Shown in pieces: positions 48,671 to 59,337 of a stretch of DNA of 64,000 nt. The stretch comes from Streptomyces sp. S.PB5 (lineage in GTDB: Bacteria > Actinomycetota > Actinomycetes > Streptomycetales > Streptomycetaceae). The notes below the pieces were generated by a model, which saw only the letters and a program-made list of their open reading frames with translations, was not told the origin of the DNA and did no database searches. Made by a program: the position numbers and the translations under genes. The stretch covers positions 124,001 through 188,000 of the forward strand of contig NZ_JAQMWP010000010.1 of NCBI RefSeq assembly GCF_030403745.1, in the 5' to 3' direction. Position 1 is the first letter of the stretch; the number at the start of each line of letters is the position of its first letter.

Positions 48671-49867
48671 ATGACAACGGCAACGAGGCCGGGGCAGGGC
48701 CCGCTCACCGGCGTGCGCGTACTGGAGCTCGCCGGTATCGGACCGGGCCCGTTCGCCGCCATGCTCCTCGCCGACCTCGGCGCCGACGTCGTCCGCGTGG
48801 ACCGGCCCGGCGGCCCGGGACTCGCCATCGACCCCGCCTTCGACGTCACCAACCGCAACAAGCGCTCGGTGATCATCGATCTCAAGGCCCCGGACGGCGC
48901 CGCGCGCGTCCTCGACCTCGCCGAACGCGCCGACATCCTCATCGAGGGCTACCGCCCCGGGGTCGCCGAGCGCCTCGGCATCGGCCCCGAGGCCTGCCAC
49001 GCGCGCAACCCGAGGCTCGTCTACGGCCGCATGACCGGCTGGGGGCAGGACGGCCCGCTCGCCCGGCGCGCCGGGCACGACATCGCGTACATCGCCCTCA
49101 CCGGCACCCTCGGCATGATCGGCGCCCCCGGTGAACCCCCGCCCGCCCCCGCCAACCTCCTCGGCGACTACGCGGGCGGCTCCCTCTACCTCGTCGTGGG
49201 CGTCCTCGCCGCCCTCCACCACGCGCGCGCCACCGGCACCGGACAGACCGTCGACGCCGCCATCGTCGACGGCACCGCCCACCTCTCCGCGATGATCCAC
49301 GGCATGCTCGCCGCCGGCGGCTGGCAGGACCGCCGCGGCGCCAACCTCCTCGACGGCGGCTGCCCGTACTACGGCACGTACGAGACCGCCGACGGCAGGT
49401 ACATGGCGGTCGGAGCGCTGGAGCCGCAGTTCTACGACGAGTTCGTACGCCTCCTCGACCTCGCGGAGCACTCCGGCGCCCGCAAGGACTGGACCCGCTG
49501 GGGCGAGCTGCGCGAGGCCGTCGCCGCCCGCTTCAAGTCCCTTACCAGGGACGAGTGGACGTCCCTCTTCGACGGCACGGACGCGTGCGTGGCGCCCGTA
49601 CTGTCCCTGCGCGAGGCCCCGCACCACCCCCACCTCGCCGCCCGCGGCACCTTCACCGACCACGACGGCCTCACCCAGCCCGCACCCGCCCCGCGCTTCT
49701 CCGCGACCCCGACCGCCGTACGCACCGGCCCCGCCCAACCCGGCGCGCACACCGGCGACGTGGCGCACGACTGGGACGTACCCGATCTCCTGAAGGGCCG
49801 CGAACCGGACGGCCCCGCCACCCAGGGCGCCGGTCCGGACGGCCCCGCACCGAAGGGCCTCGCATGA
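48671..49867 (+). CDS. CaiB/BaiF-family CoA-transferase (alpha-methylacyl-CoA racemase-like)
   Basis: A 398-residue family III CoA-transferase. Motifs are GVRVLELAGIGPGPFAAM, the nucleotide-like RNKRSVIIDLK near residue 58, and the probable catalytic Asp in NLLGDYAGGSLYL near residue 165. The closest functional annotation is alpha-methylacyl-CoA racemase, which epimerises branched acyl-CoA before beta-oxidation and suits the operon. Its C-terminal tail repeats a DGPA-x-G pattern. ATG at 48671; the stop overlaps the acyl-CoA dehydrogenase start (ATGA). Confidence 0.9.
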   Translation: MTTATRPGQGPLTGVRVLELAGIGPGPFAAMLLADLGADVVRVDRPGGPGLAIDPAFDVTNRNKRSVIIDLKAPDGAARVLDLAERADILIEGYRPGVAERLGIGPEACHARNPRLVYGRMTGWGQDGPLARRAGHDIAYIALTGTLGMIGAPGEPPPAPANLLGDYAGGSLYLVVGVLAALHHARATGTGQTVDAAIVDGTAHLSAMIHGMLAAGGWQDRRGANLLDGGCPYYGTYETADGRYMAVGALEPQFYDEFVRLLDLAEHSGARKDWTRWGELREAVAARFKSLTRDEWTSLFDGTDACVAPVLSLREAPHHPHLAARGTFTDHDGLTQPAPAPRFSATPTAVRTGPAQPGAHTGDVAHDWDVPDLLKGREPDGPATQGAGPDGPAPKGLA

Positions 49868-51006
49868 AGCGGCAGATCTTCGCCCCCGAGCACGACGCGT
49901 TCCGCGAGACCGTGCGCGCCTTCCTCGCAAGGGAGGTGGAGCCGCACTACGAGCAGTGGGAGAAGGACGGCATCGTCTCCCGCGAGGCCTGGCGCGCGGC
50001 CGGCAAGCAGGGGCTCCTCGGGCTCGCCGTGGACGAGGAGTACGGGGGCGGCGGCACCGCCGACTTCCGCTACAGCGCCGTACTCGCCGAGGAGTTCACG
50101 CGCGCGGGCGCGCCCGGGCTCGCGCTCGGACTGCACAACGACATCATCGGGCCGTATCTGACCGGCCTGGCCACCGAGGAGCAGAAGCGGCGCTGGCTCC
50201 CGGGCTTCTGCGACGGCACGCTCATCACCGCCATCGCCATGACCGAGCCCGGCGCCGGCTCCGACCTCCAGGGCATCCGCACGCACGCCGAGGACCGCGG
50301 CGACCACTGGGTCCTGGGCGGCTCCAAGACCTTCATCTCCAACGGCATCCTCGCCGACCTGGTGATCGTCGTCGCCAGGACGACACCGGAAGGCGGCGCG
50401 CACGGTCTGTCCCTGCTCGTCGTCGAGCGCGGCATGGCGGGCTTCGAGCGCGGCCGCAACCTCGACAAGATCGGCCAGAAGGCCCAGGACACGGCCGAGC
50501 TGTTCTTCCACGACGTGCGTGTGCCCAAGGAGAACCTCCTCGGGCAGCTGAACGGCGCGTTCGTCCACCTGATGACCAACCTCGCCCAGGAGCGCCTGAG
50601 CATCGCCGTCTCCGCGATCGCCGCCGCCGAACACCTCCTGGAGATCACCACCGCGTACGTCAAGGAGCGCGAGGCCTTCGGCCGCCCGCTCGCCGCCAAG
50701 CAGCACATCCGCTTCGAGGTGGCCGAGATGGCCACCGAGTGCGCCGTCACCCGCACGTTCCTCGACCGCTGCATCGAGGACCACTCGAACGGGGAACTCG
50801 ACGCCGTCCACGCCTCCATGGCCAAGTGGTGGGCGACCGAGCTGCAGAAGCGGGTCGCCGACCGGTGCCTGCAACTGCACGGCGGCTACGGCTACATGAG
50901 CGAGTACCCCGTCGCCCGGGCCTTCACGGACGGCCGTATCCAGACCATCTACGGCGGCACGACCGAGATCATGAAAGAGATCATCGGCCGTTCCCTGCTG
51001 GGCTGA
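49864..51006 (+). CDS. Acyl-CoA dehydrogenase, long-chain/isovaleryl type
   Basis: A 380-residue FAD enzyme that makes the first double bond in acyl-CoA. It has AIAMTEPGAGSDL near residue 135 and the C-terminal LHGGYGYMSEYPVAR and IYGGTTEIMKEII. Medium-chain enzymes have the catalytic Glu in YEGT; here that position is Gly, as in long-chain and isovaleryl types, where the Glu lies in the helix reading LAQERLSIAVSAI. It is coupled to the CoA-transferase by a 4-nt overlap, so branched substrates are likely. Confidence 0.92.
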   Translation: MKRQIFAPEHDAFRETVRAFLAREVEPHYEQWEKDGIVSREAWRAAGKQGLLGLAVDEEYGGGGTADFRYSAVLAEEFTRAGAPGLALGLHNDIIGPYLTGLATEEQKRRWLPGFCDGTLITAIAMTEPGAGSDLQGIRTHAEDRGDHWVLGGSKTFISNGILADLVIVVARTTPEGGAHGLSLLVVERGMAGFERGRNLDKIGQKAQDTAELFFHDVRVPKENLLGQLNGAFVHLMTNLAQERLSIAVSAIAAAEHLLEITTAYVKEREAFGRPLAAKQHIRFEVAEMATECAVTRTFLDRCIEDHSNGELDAVHASMAKWWATELQKRVADRCLQLHGGYGYMSEYPVARAFTDGRIQTIYGGTTEIMKEIIGRSLLG

Positions 51007-51040
51007 CCCTCACCCTCGACCACCCCCGAAAGGCTTCCTC

Positions 51041-52255
<1,215 letters not shown>

Positions 52256-52306
52256 CCCCCTCCCGACGGATACGACGGATCAACGGATCACACGGAGAAC
52301 CTCCAC

Positions 52307-54502
52307 ATGAGCACTCAGTCCACGACCATCCGCTGGGAGCAGGACCGCGAGGGCGTCGTCACCCTCGTCCTCGACGACCCCGACCAGTCCGCGAACACCA
52401 TGAACCAGGCGTTCCGCGACTCCCTCGCGTACGTCACCGACCGCCTGGAGGCCGAGAAGGACTCCATCCGCGGCATCATCCTCACCTCCGCCAAGAAGAC
52501 CTTCTTCGCGGGCGGCGACCTGCGCGACCTGATCCGGGTCACCCCGGAGACCGCGCAGGAGCTGTTCGACGGCGGCATGGCCATCAAGCGCAACCTGCGC
52601 CGCATCGAGACCCTCGGCAAGCCGGTCGTCGCCGCGATGAACGGCGCGGCCCTGGGCGGCGGTTACGAGATCGCGCTGGCCTGCCACCACCGCATCGCCC
52701 TCGACGCGCCGGGCTCCAAGATCGGCTGCCCCGAGGTCACGCTCGGCCTGCTGCCCGGAGGCGGCGGCGTGGCCCGCACGGTCCGCCTCCTCGGCATCGC
52801 CGACGCGCTGCTGAAGGTGCTGCTCCAGGGCACCCAGTACAGCCCGCAGCGTGCCCTGGACAACGGCCTGATCCACGAAGTGGCCGCCACCCAGGAGGAA
52901 CTGCTCGCCAAGGCCCGCGCCTTCATCGAGGCCAACCCCGAGTCCCAGCAGCCCTGGGACAAGCCGGGCTACCGCATCCCCGGCGGCACCCCCGCCAACC
53001 CCAAGTTCGCGGCGAACCTCCCCGCCTTCCCGGCCAACCTGCGCAAGCAGACAGGCGGCGCGCCCTACCCGGCGCCGCGCAGCATCCTCGCCGCCGCGGT
53101 CGAGGGCGCCCAGGTCGACTTCGAGACCGCGCAGGTCATCGAGGCCCGCTACTTCGTCGAACTCGCCGCCGGGCAGACCTCGAAGAACATGATCCAGGCG
53201 TTCTTCTTCGACCTCCAGGCCGTCAACTCCGGCGCCAACCGCCCCAAGGGCATCGAGCAGCGCTTGGTCCGCAAGGTCGCCGTGCTGGGCGCCGGGATGA
53301 TGGGCGCCGGTATCGCGTACTCGTGCGCCCGCGCGGGGATCGACGTCGTCCTGAAGGACGTGACGGCGCAGGCGGCGGCCAAGGGCAAGGCGTACTCCGA
53401 GAAGCTGTGCGCGAAGGCCGTGAGCCGGGGCCGTACGACGCAGGCGAAAGCGGACGAGCTGCTGGCCCGCATCACGCCGACCGCCGACCCCGCCGACGTG
53501 GCCGGCTGCGATGCGGTGATCGAGGCCGTCTTCGAGAACCCCGAGCTCAAGCACAAGGTGTTCCAGGAGATCCAGCACATCGTCGCGCCGGACGCGCTGC
53601 TGTGCTCCAACACCTCGACCCTGCCGATCACCGCCCTGGCGGAGGGCGTCGAGCGCCAGGCCGACTTCATCGGACTGCACTTCTTCTCGCCCGTCGACAA
53701 GATGCCGCTCGTCGAGATCATCAAGGGCGAACGGACGGGGGAGGAGGCCCTCGCGCGCGCCTTCGACCTGGTCCGGCAGATCAAGAAGACACCGATCGTG
53801 GTCAACGACTCGCGCGGCTTCTTCACCTCCCGCGTCATCGGCCACTTCATCAACGAGGGTGTGGCGATGGTCGGCGAGGGCATCGAGCCCGCCTCCGTCG
53901 AGCAGGCGGCGGCACAGGCGGGGTACCCGGCGAAGGTGCTGTCCCTCATGGACGAGCTCACCCTCACGCTGCCCCGGAAGATCCGCAACGAGTCCAAGCG
54001 GGCGGTCGAGGAGGCGGGCGGGGTGTGGCCCACGCACCCCGCGGAGGCCGTGATCGACCGCATGGTCGACGAGTTCGGGCGTACGGGACGCAGCGGCGGC
54101 GCGGGCTTCTACGACTACGACGAGACCGGCAGGCGCGCGGGCCTGTGGCCGGGCCTGCGCGAGCACTTCACCCGGGAAGGCGCCGGGATCGCCTTCGCGA
54201 CCGTGCCCTTCAAAGACATGCAGGAACGCATGCTCTTCTCCGAGGCCCTCGACACGGTCAAGCTCCTCGAGGAAGGCGTCCTGACCTCCGTCGCCGACGC
54301 CAACATCGGCTCGATCTTCGGCATCGGCTTCCCGGGCTGGACCGGCGGCGTGCTGCAGTACATCAACGGATACGAGGGCGGCCTCCCCGGTTTCGTGGCA
54401 CGCGCGCGTGAGCTCGCCGAGCGGTACGGGGACCGGTTCACGCCGCCCGCGCTGCTGGTGGAGAAGGCGGAGAAGGGGGAGACGTTCACCGACGCCCGGT
54501 GA
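52307..54502 (+). CDS. fadB: Multifunctional enoyl-CoA hydratase / 3-hydroxyacyl-CoA dehydrogenase
   Basis: A 731-residue fatty-acid oxidation alpha-subunit-like enzyme. Residues 1-300 are a crotonase domain (TFFAGGDLRDL, NGAALGGGYEIALACH, PEVTLGLLPGGGG). Residues 320-500 are the 3-hydroxyacyl-CoA dehydrogenase NAD domain (VAVLGAGMMGAGIAY, LHFFSPVDKMPLVEII). The C-terminal helical part runs from about residue 505 to the end. The order of domains is that of E. coli FadB. Together with FadA it performs steps two to four of the cycle. Confidence 0.94.
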   Translation: MSTQSTTIRWEQDREGVVTLVLDDPDQSANTMNQAFRDSLAYVTDRLEAEKDSIRGIILTSAKKTFFAGGDLRDLIRVTPETAQELFDGGMAIKRNLRRIETLGKPVVAAMNGAALGGGYEIALACHHRIALDAPGSKIGCPEVTLGLLPGGGGVARTVRLLGIADALLKVLLQGTQYSPQRALDNGLIHEVAATQEELLAKARAFIEANPESQQPWDKPGYRIPGGTPANPKFAANLPAFPANLRKQTGGAPYPAPRSILAAAVEGAQVDFETAQVIEARYFVELAAGQTSKNMIQAFFFDLQAVNSGANRPKGIEQRLVRKVAVLGAGMMGAGIAYSCARAGIDVVLKDVTAQAAAKGKAYSEKLCAKAVSRGRTTQAKADELLARITPTADPADVAGCDAVIEAVFENPELKHKVFQEIQHIVAPDALLCSNTSTLPITALAEGVERQADFIGLHFFSPVDKMPLVEIIKGERTGEEALARAFDLVRQIKKTPIVVNDSRGFFTSRVIGHFINEGVAMVGEGIEPASVEQAAAQAGYPAKVLSLMDELTLTLPRKIRNESKRAVEEAGGVWPTHPAEAVIDRMVDEFGRTGRSGGAGFYDYDETGRRAGLWPGLREHFTREGAGIAFATVPFKDMQERMLFSEALDTVKLLEEGVLTSVADANIGSIFGIGFPGWTGGVLQYINGYEGGLPGFVARARELAERYGDRFTPPALLVEKAEKGETFTDAR

Positions 54503-54654
54503 CGGCATCGGCCGACACCCGGTGACGTACCGCTGAGCGACACGTCACGCTTGCTCCTCGGGGGACGGTGCCCCGACGCCGGCCCGCGAACCGGCCCCGT
54601 CCCCACCGAGGTTGCGCTCTTGCCCACCGCCTGACGGGTCATCACACTCGCCCC

Positions 54655-55392
54655 ATGGAGACACGTACCGCCCTGGTGACCGGAGCGGCACAGGGCCTCG
54701 GGCAGGAGTTCGCCGTAGCGCTGGCCGGGCGCGGCTACCGGGTCGCGGGCCTCGACCTGGTGCCGCAGCCGCGGACCGCGGCGAAGATCCTCGACTATGT
54801 GGAGCTGGTCGGCGACGTCACCGACGAGGAGGCCATAGAGGCCCAACTGGAGCGGCTGATCGACCGGTTCGGCACCCTGCACGTCGTCGTCAACAACGCC
54901 GGCGTCCGCCCCTCCAAGCCCTTCGAGGAGACCACCGCCGAGGACTGGCGCCGTGTCATGCGCGTCAACCTGGAGGGGCCGTTCCTGGTGACACAGGCGG
55001 CCCTGCCGTATCTGAAGGCGGCCGGATGGGGCCGTATCGTCAACATCGCCTCCGCGGCGGTCTTCACGGCACCGCCCACGATGGTCCCCTACGTCGCCTC
55101 GAAGATGGGCCTCATCGGCTTCACCCGCGCCCTCGCCGCCGCGCTCGCCCCGTACGGCATCACCGCCAACGCCATCGCCCCGACCATGCTCCGCACCGCT
55201 GTCGCCACCGCCACCGCCGAGCACACGGCCGGCGCGGACGGCGGCTTCGAGTCCGTACGCGCCGGACAGGCCGTCGCCCGCACCCAGGAACCGGCCGACC
55301 TGGTCTCGACGCTGCTGTACGTGGTCGACGAGGGCAGCGGCTTCCTGACCGGCCAGACCCTCAACGTCTCAGGAGGATCCGCCTACTTGTGA
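54655..55392 (+). CDS. SDR family oxidoreductase
   Basis: A 245-residue classical short-chain dehydrogenase: TGAAQGLGQEF at the N-terminus, VVNNAGVRP near residue 80, Ser in IVNIASAAVF, the catalytic Y-x3-K in VPYVASKMG near residue 145, and SGGSAYL at the end. It probably acts as a 3-oxoacyl or 3-hydroxy dehydrogenase; the substrate is unknown. The last 24 nt overlap the end of the MerR gene on the other strand. MerR regulators next to an SDR often control it. Confidence 0.9.
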   Translation: METRTALVTGAAQGLGQEFAVALAGRGYRVAGLDLVPQPRTAAKILDYVELVGDVTDEEAIEAQLERLIDRFGTLHVVVNNAGVRPSKPFEETTAEDWRRVMRVNLEGPFLVTQAALPYLKAAGWGRIVNIASAAVFTAPPTMVPYVASKMGLIGFTRALAAALAPYGITANAIAPTMLRTAVATATAEHTAGADGGFESVRAGQAVARTQEPADLVSTLLYVVDEGSGFLTGQTLNVSGGSAYL

Positions 55393-56094
55393 CGAGATGG
55401 GGATCCACTGGCTGAGCTCCTCCTTCAACGACCGCTGGAACGTGGTCAGCAGCGCCTGCACCACGATCGGATGCATGTGCGCGGACAGCGACTTCACATC
55501 CTGTGCGGCCCGCTCCGACACCTCGCCCCGGAACAGCTCCGCCAACTCGTGCGCCGCGGCCCGCGAATGCTCGACGAGCACGCTGCGCGCGGCCAGGATC
55601 GACTCCAACGACAGGGGCACGTCCAGGAGTTGGACCCCGAGCCGCAGCAGCGCCGAGTCGAAGCCGTACCCGTCGCCGTCCGGCCGTACGACGGTCATCG
55701 CGGCCAGCCGCTCCAGGTCCACGTCGCTCAACGCCCGCCCCGCCCGCTGCTCCAGCTCCTCGCGGGTGGCCGTCTCCGCGGTGTCCGGCGCCCAGGAGGC
55801 GACGACCGCGCGGTGGATCGCGAGGTCGTGCGGGCTGAGGTCGGGCGGCAGCTGCCGCAGATACCGCTCGATCGCGGAGAGGGTCATCCCCTGGTGCTGG
55901 AGCTCCTCGATCAGCGCCAGCCGGGCCAGATGCTCCCCGCCGTAGTGCCCCACCCGCCGCGGACCGATCACCGGCGGCGGCAGCAGCCCCTTGGTGCCGT
56001 AGAAGCGGACCGTGCGGACCGTGACGCCCGCCCGCGCGGCCAGCTCGTCGATCGTGAGGACGGTCGCGTCGGTCCCGGTGGATTCGGTCGTCAT
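55369..56094 (-). CDS. MerR-family transcriptional regulator
   Basis: A 241-residue regulator. Residues 12-80 are the MerR winged helix (LTIDELAARAGVTVRTVRFY, KGLLPPP). The remainder is helical, possibly an effector-sensing domain, with no cysteine cluster for metal binding. The ATG at 56094 is the natural start in front of the helix-turn-helix. It overlaps the SDR gene tail to tail by 24 nt and is divergent from the amino-acid permease. Either may be a target. Confidence 0.9.
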   Translation of the reverse strand: MTTESTGTDATVLTIDELAARAGVTVRTVRFYGTKGLLPPPVIGPRRVGHYGGEHLARLALIEELQHQGMTLSAIERYLRQLPPDLSPHDLAIHRAVVASWAPDTAETATREELEQRAGRALSDVDLERLAAMTVVRPDGDGYGFDSALLRLGVQLLDVPLSLESILAARSVLVEHSRAAAHELAELFRGEVSERAAQDVKSLSAHMHPIVVQALLTTFQRSLKEELSQWIPISSQVGGSS

Positions 56095-56350
56095 GTGCAG
56101 CAGTATCGCTGTCTCACCAGTGCTGTGAAACCTCGCGGGCACCCTTGACGACCTTGCTCGCGGCCCGCCCGGTGATCTCGCCCGGCGATCATGTGAGATG
56201 TCCCGCTCTGTGAGGTCCGCCACCGCGTGACCGGTGCGGGACGGGGGAAGGTGGCCCCTTGGTCTGTGCCTCCACCGAGCGCACAGGCCATACGTACGTC
56301 CGGACACCTGAGCGCGATCCGCTCGGGCGCACCAGAGAGCGGTACCACTC

Positions 56351-57814
56351 GTGAGCAAGGACGCCGTGGACACGGCACAGGCCGCATCCCCCACCCCGGC
56401 GGCCCAGGCGCCCGCCGACGCGGGCGACGCCGGCTACAGCAAGGACCTCAAGGCCCGCCACGTCAACATGATCGCCATCGGCGGCGCGATCGGCACCGGC
56501 CTCTTCCTCGGCGCCGGAGGACGCCTCCACAACGCGGGCCCGGCGCTCGCGATCGCCTATCTGGTCTGCGGAATCTTCGCGTTCTTCGTGGTGCGGGCGC
56601 TCGGCGAGCTGGTCCTGTACCGGCCGTCGTCCGGCTCCTTCGTGTCGTACGCGCGCGAGTTCCTCGGCGAGAAGGGCGCGTACGTCGCGGGCTGGATGTA
56701 CTTCCTGAACTGGTCGACGACCGGTATCGCCGACATCACGGCGATCGCCCTCTACACGCACTACTGGAGCCTGTTCACGGACATCCCCCAGTGGACCCTG
56801 GCCCTGATCGCCCTGGCCGTGGTCCTGGCGGTGAACCTGATCTCGGTGAAGATCTTCGGCGAGATGGAGTTCTGGTTCGCGATCATCAAGGTGGCCACCC
56901 TGGTCGCCTTCATGTGCGTCGGCATCTTCCTGCTGGCCACCCGGCACGAGGTCGGCGGCCAGACCCCGGGCCTCGGTGTGATCAGCGACAACGGCGGTGT
57001 CTTCCCGCACGGCCTGATGCCCGTCGTCCTCGTCATGCAGGGTGTGATCTTCGCGTACGCAGCCCTTGAGCTGGTCGGCGTCGCCGCGGGCGAGACCGCG
57101 GAGCCGGAGAAGGTCGTCCCGCGCGCGGTGAACTCGATCATGTGGCGGGTGGGCCTGTTCTACGTCGGCTCGGTGGTCCTGCTGGCCCTGCTCCTCCCCG
57201 GCTCGGTGTACTCGGCCGACGAGAGTCCCTTCGTCACGGTCCTGTCGAAGATCGGCGTCCCCGCGGCCGGTGACGTCATGAACCTGGTCGTCCTGACGGC
57301 GGCGATGTCGTCCCTGAACTCCGGCCTCTACTCCACGGGCCGCATCCTCCGCTCCATGGCGATGGCGGGCTCGGCCCCCAGGTTCACGGCGCGGATGAAC
57401 CGCAGCCAGGTCCCCTACGGCGGCATCCTGCTGACCTGCGCGGTCTGCGTCCTCGGCGTCGGCCTGAACTACCTCATGCCGAGCCAGGCCTTCGAGATCG
57501 TGCTGAACGTCGCCTCGCTCGGCATCATCTCCACCTGGGTGATCATCATGATCTGCCATCTGGCCTTCGTCCGCCGCGCCAAGGCCGGCCGGCTCACCCG
57601 CCCCTCCTTCCGCCTCCCCGGCAGCCCGGTCACGGAGACCGCCACGATCGCCTTCCTGCTCGCCTGCCTCGGCATGATGTGGAACGACCCGGAGGTCGGC
57701 CGCAAGACGCTGCTGATGATCCCGGTCATCGCGGCGATGCTGGTCACCGGCTGGTACGCGGTCCGCCGCCGCGCGGAGAAGACCACGGACCAGGAGCTGA
57801 CCCGCATCACCTGA
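56351..57814 (+). CDS. Amino-acid permease, AnsP/GABA-permease-like
   Basis: A 487-residue APC-superfamily transporter with twelve predicted membrane segments. The APC signature IGGAIGTGLFLGAGG lies near residue 42, and GWMYFLNWSTTGIADITA and FAYAALELVGVAAGETA follow. The sequence is closest in style to L-asparagine permease (AnsP). GTG at 56351 follows a 256-nt gap that contains no other gene I can support. It ends 102 nt before the macrodomain gene and is probably a separate transcript. Confidence 0.9.
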   Translation: MSKDAVDTAQAASPTPAAQAPADAGDAGYSKDLKARHVNMIAIGGAIGTGLFLGAGGRLHNAGPALAIAYLVCGIFAFFVVRALGELVLYRPSSGSFVSYAREFLGEKGAYVAGWMYFLNWSTTGIADITAIALYTHYWSLFTDIPQWTLALIALAVVLAVNLISVKIFGEMEFWFAIIKVATLVAFMCVGIFLLATRHEVGGQTPGLGVISDNGGVFPHGLMPVVLVMQGVIFAYAALELVGVAAGETAEPEKVVPRAVNSIMWRVGLFYVGSVVLLALLLPGSVYSADESPFVTVLSKIGVPAAGDVMNLVVLTAAMSSLNSGLYSTGRILRSMAMAGSAPRFTARMNRSQVPYGGILLTCAVCVLGVGLNYLMPSQAFEIVLNVASLGIISTWVIIMICHLAFVRRAKAGRLTRPSFRLPGSPVTETATIAFLLACLGMMWNDPEVGRKTLLMIPVIAAMLVTGWYAVRRRAEKTTDQELTRIT

Positions 57815-57883
57815 TGACCCGGGGCCGGTGACTGGCAGGCCGGTGAGTCGCAGGCCGGCCGGTCGCGCGCCGGTAACTCGGAG

Positions 57884-57910
57884 GCCACTGTCAGTGGCAG
57901 CACCTACGGT
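57884..57910 (+). promoter_or_regulatory. DNA-damage promoter and palindrome of the macrodomain operon
   Basis: CTGTCAGTG, 8 nt, TACGGT (57905-57910) match the RecA-NDp/PafBC consensus TTGTCRGTG-N8-TAnnnT in all but the first base. GCCACTG-T-CAGTGGC (57884-57898) is in addition a perfect palindrome over the same bases. The -10 begins 12 nt before the ATG, so the transcript is probably leaderless. From memory, the S. coelicolor homologue SCO6735 is induced by UV, which agrees. Confidence 0.7.
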
Positions 57911-57916
57911 GGCGTC

Positions 57917-58405
57917 ATGTCGGAGATCACTTACATCCGGGGTGACGCCACCGCGCCGTCGGTGAAGGGCGTCAAGGTGATCGCCCATGTCTGCAACGAC
58001 ATCGGGGGATGGGGAAAGGGTTTCGTGCTCGCGCTGTCGCGTCGCTGGCCGGAGCCGGAGGCGGCGTTCCGCGCCTGGCACCGCAAGCGCGCGTCGAACG
58101 ACTTCGGGCTGGGCGCGGTCCAGTTCGTACAGGTCGAACCGTATGTGTGGGTGGCGAACATGGTCGGGCAGCGGGGGATACGCACCGGCAGCAAGGGCGT
58201 CCCGGTGCGCTACGAGGCGATCGACGCGGCACTGGAGAAGCTCGCGGAGAAGGCCACCGAGCTCGGCGCGTCCGTGCACATGCCCCGGATAGGGTGCGGG
58301 CTGGCCGGAGGCAAGTGGTCCCGCGTCGAACCCCTCATCACCGAGCGGCTCGTCGCGAAGGACATCGCCGTCACGGTCTACGACCATGGGGAGGGCCGGA
58401 GTTGA
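57917..58405 (+). CDS. Macrodomain ADP-ribosyl-hydrolase, TARG1-like
   Basis: A 162-residue single macrodomain that binds ADP-ribose and may remove it from proteins. It has VIAHVCNDIGGWGKGFVLAL near residue 21 (substrate loop), FGLGAVQFVQVEP, and MPRIGCGLAGGKW near residue 121 as second loop. This resembles TARG1 and the S. coelicolor protein SCO6735, reported to hydrolyse ADP-ribose from glutamate and to influence antibiotic production. It is the first gene of a probable five-gene operon with a DNA-damage-type promoter. Its stop overlaps the next start (TTGA). Confidence 0.92.
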   Translation: MSEITYIRGDATAPSVKGVKVIAHVCNDIGGWGKGFVLALSRRWPEPEAAFRAWHRKRASNDFGLGAVQFVQVEPYVWVANMVGQRGIRTGSKGVPVRYEAIDAALEKLAEKATELGASVHMPRIGCGLAGGKWSRVEPLITERLVAKDIAVTVYDHGEGRS

Positions 58406-59337
58406 GCAGGGACACCGACGTTCTGGTGCTCGGCGGCGCGGGCGTCGACACCATCATCCACGTGCCGGAGCTGCCGCTTCCGTACGCCGACAGCTACATG
58501 ATCGACTCCGGGATCCGCACCCGCGCCGGCCAGACCGGGGACTTCGTCGCCGTCGCCCTCAGCGCCCTCGGCCTGCGCACCCACCACCTGGACATGCTCG
58601 GCGACGACCCCGAGGGCGACCTGGTCCGCGCCCTGCACCGCGACAAGGGCATCGCCCTCACCGCGGTCCCGCAGCCCGCGGGCACCAAGCGCGCGGTCAA
58701 CCTCGTCAGCCCCGACGGCCGGCGGCTGTCCCTGTACGACGTGACCCGCGGCCACCCCGACGACCGCCTGCCCGAGCCCACCGTGAGGGCACTCGCCGAG
58801 GCCAGCCGGCACGCACATGTGTCGATCACCCAGCCCTGCGCCCACGCCCTCCCGGTCCTGCGCGAGTCCGGCGTGACCATCTCCACCGACCTGCACGACT
58901 GGGACGGCGAGAACCCGTACCACGAGCCCTTCGCGTACACGGCGGACGTGGTCTTCGTCTCCGCCGCCGCCCTGACCGACCCCGAGCGCACCATGCGCCG
59001 GATCGTGGAACGCGGCCGCGCCCAGATCGTCGTCGCCACCGCCGGGGCCGAGGGCGCGTATCTGCTGGCCGACACCGAGCTGACCCGGATCCCCGCGGCC
59101 CCGCCACCCGCCCCGGTGGTCGACTCCAACGGCGCCGGTGACGCCTTCGCCGCCGCCTTCCTCCACGGCTGGCTGAGCGGCGAGCCCGCGCACCGGTGCG
59201 CCCTGTACGGAGCGGTGGCCGGCGCCCACGCCTGCACGGTCCCGGCGACGGAGACGGACGCGATAAGCCGGGACGCGCTCCACACCCGTACCGCCGATCT
59301 TTTGTCCGTGGAACAAGCGGGTACCCGGACCGTGTGA
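58402..59337 (+). CDS. PfkB-family carbohydrate kinase
   Basis: A 311-residue ribokinase-fold sugar kinase: LVLGGAGVDTIIHVPELP at the N-terminus, GQTGDFVAVALSALGLR, and the C-terminal DSNGAGDAFAAAFL with the catalytic Asp. The TTG start at 58402 overlaps the macrodomain stop in TTGA, so the two are translationally coupled. This coupling suggests a sugar derived from ADP-ribose turnover as substrate (ribose or ribose phosphate); that is inference. Its stop overlaps the next gene (GTGA). Confidence 0.9.
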   Translation: MSRDTDVLVLGGAGVDTIIHVPELPLPYADSYMIDSGIRTRAGQTGDFVAVALSALGLRTHHLDMLGDDPEGDLVRALHRDKGIALTAVPQPAGTKRAVNLVSPDGRRLSLYDVTRGHPDDRLPEPTVRALAEASRHAHVSITQPCAHALPVLRESGVTISTDLHDWDGENPYHEPFAYTADVVFVSAAALTDPERTMRRIVERGRAQIVVATAGAEGAYLLADTELTRIPAAPPPAPVVDSNGAGDAFAAAFLHGWLSGEPAHRCALYGAVAGAHACTVPATETDAISRDALHTRTADLLSVEQAGTRTV

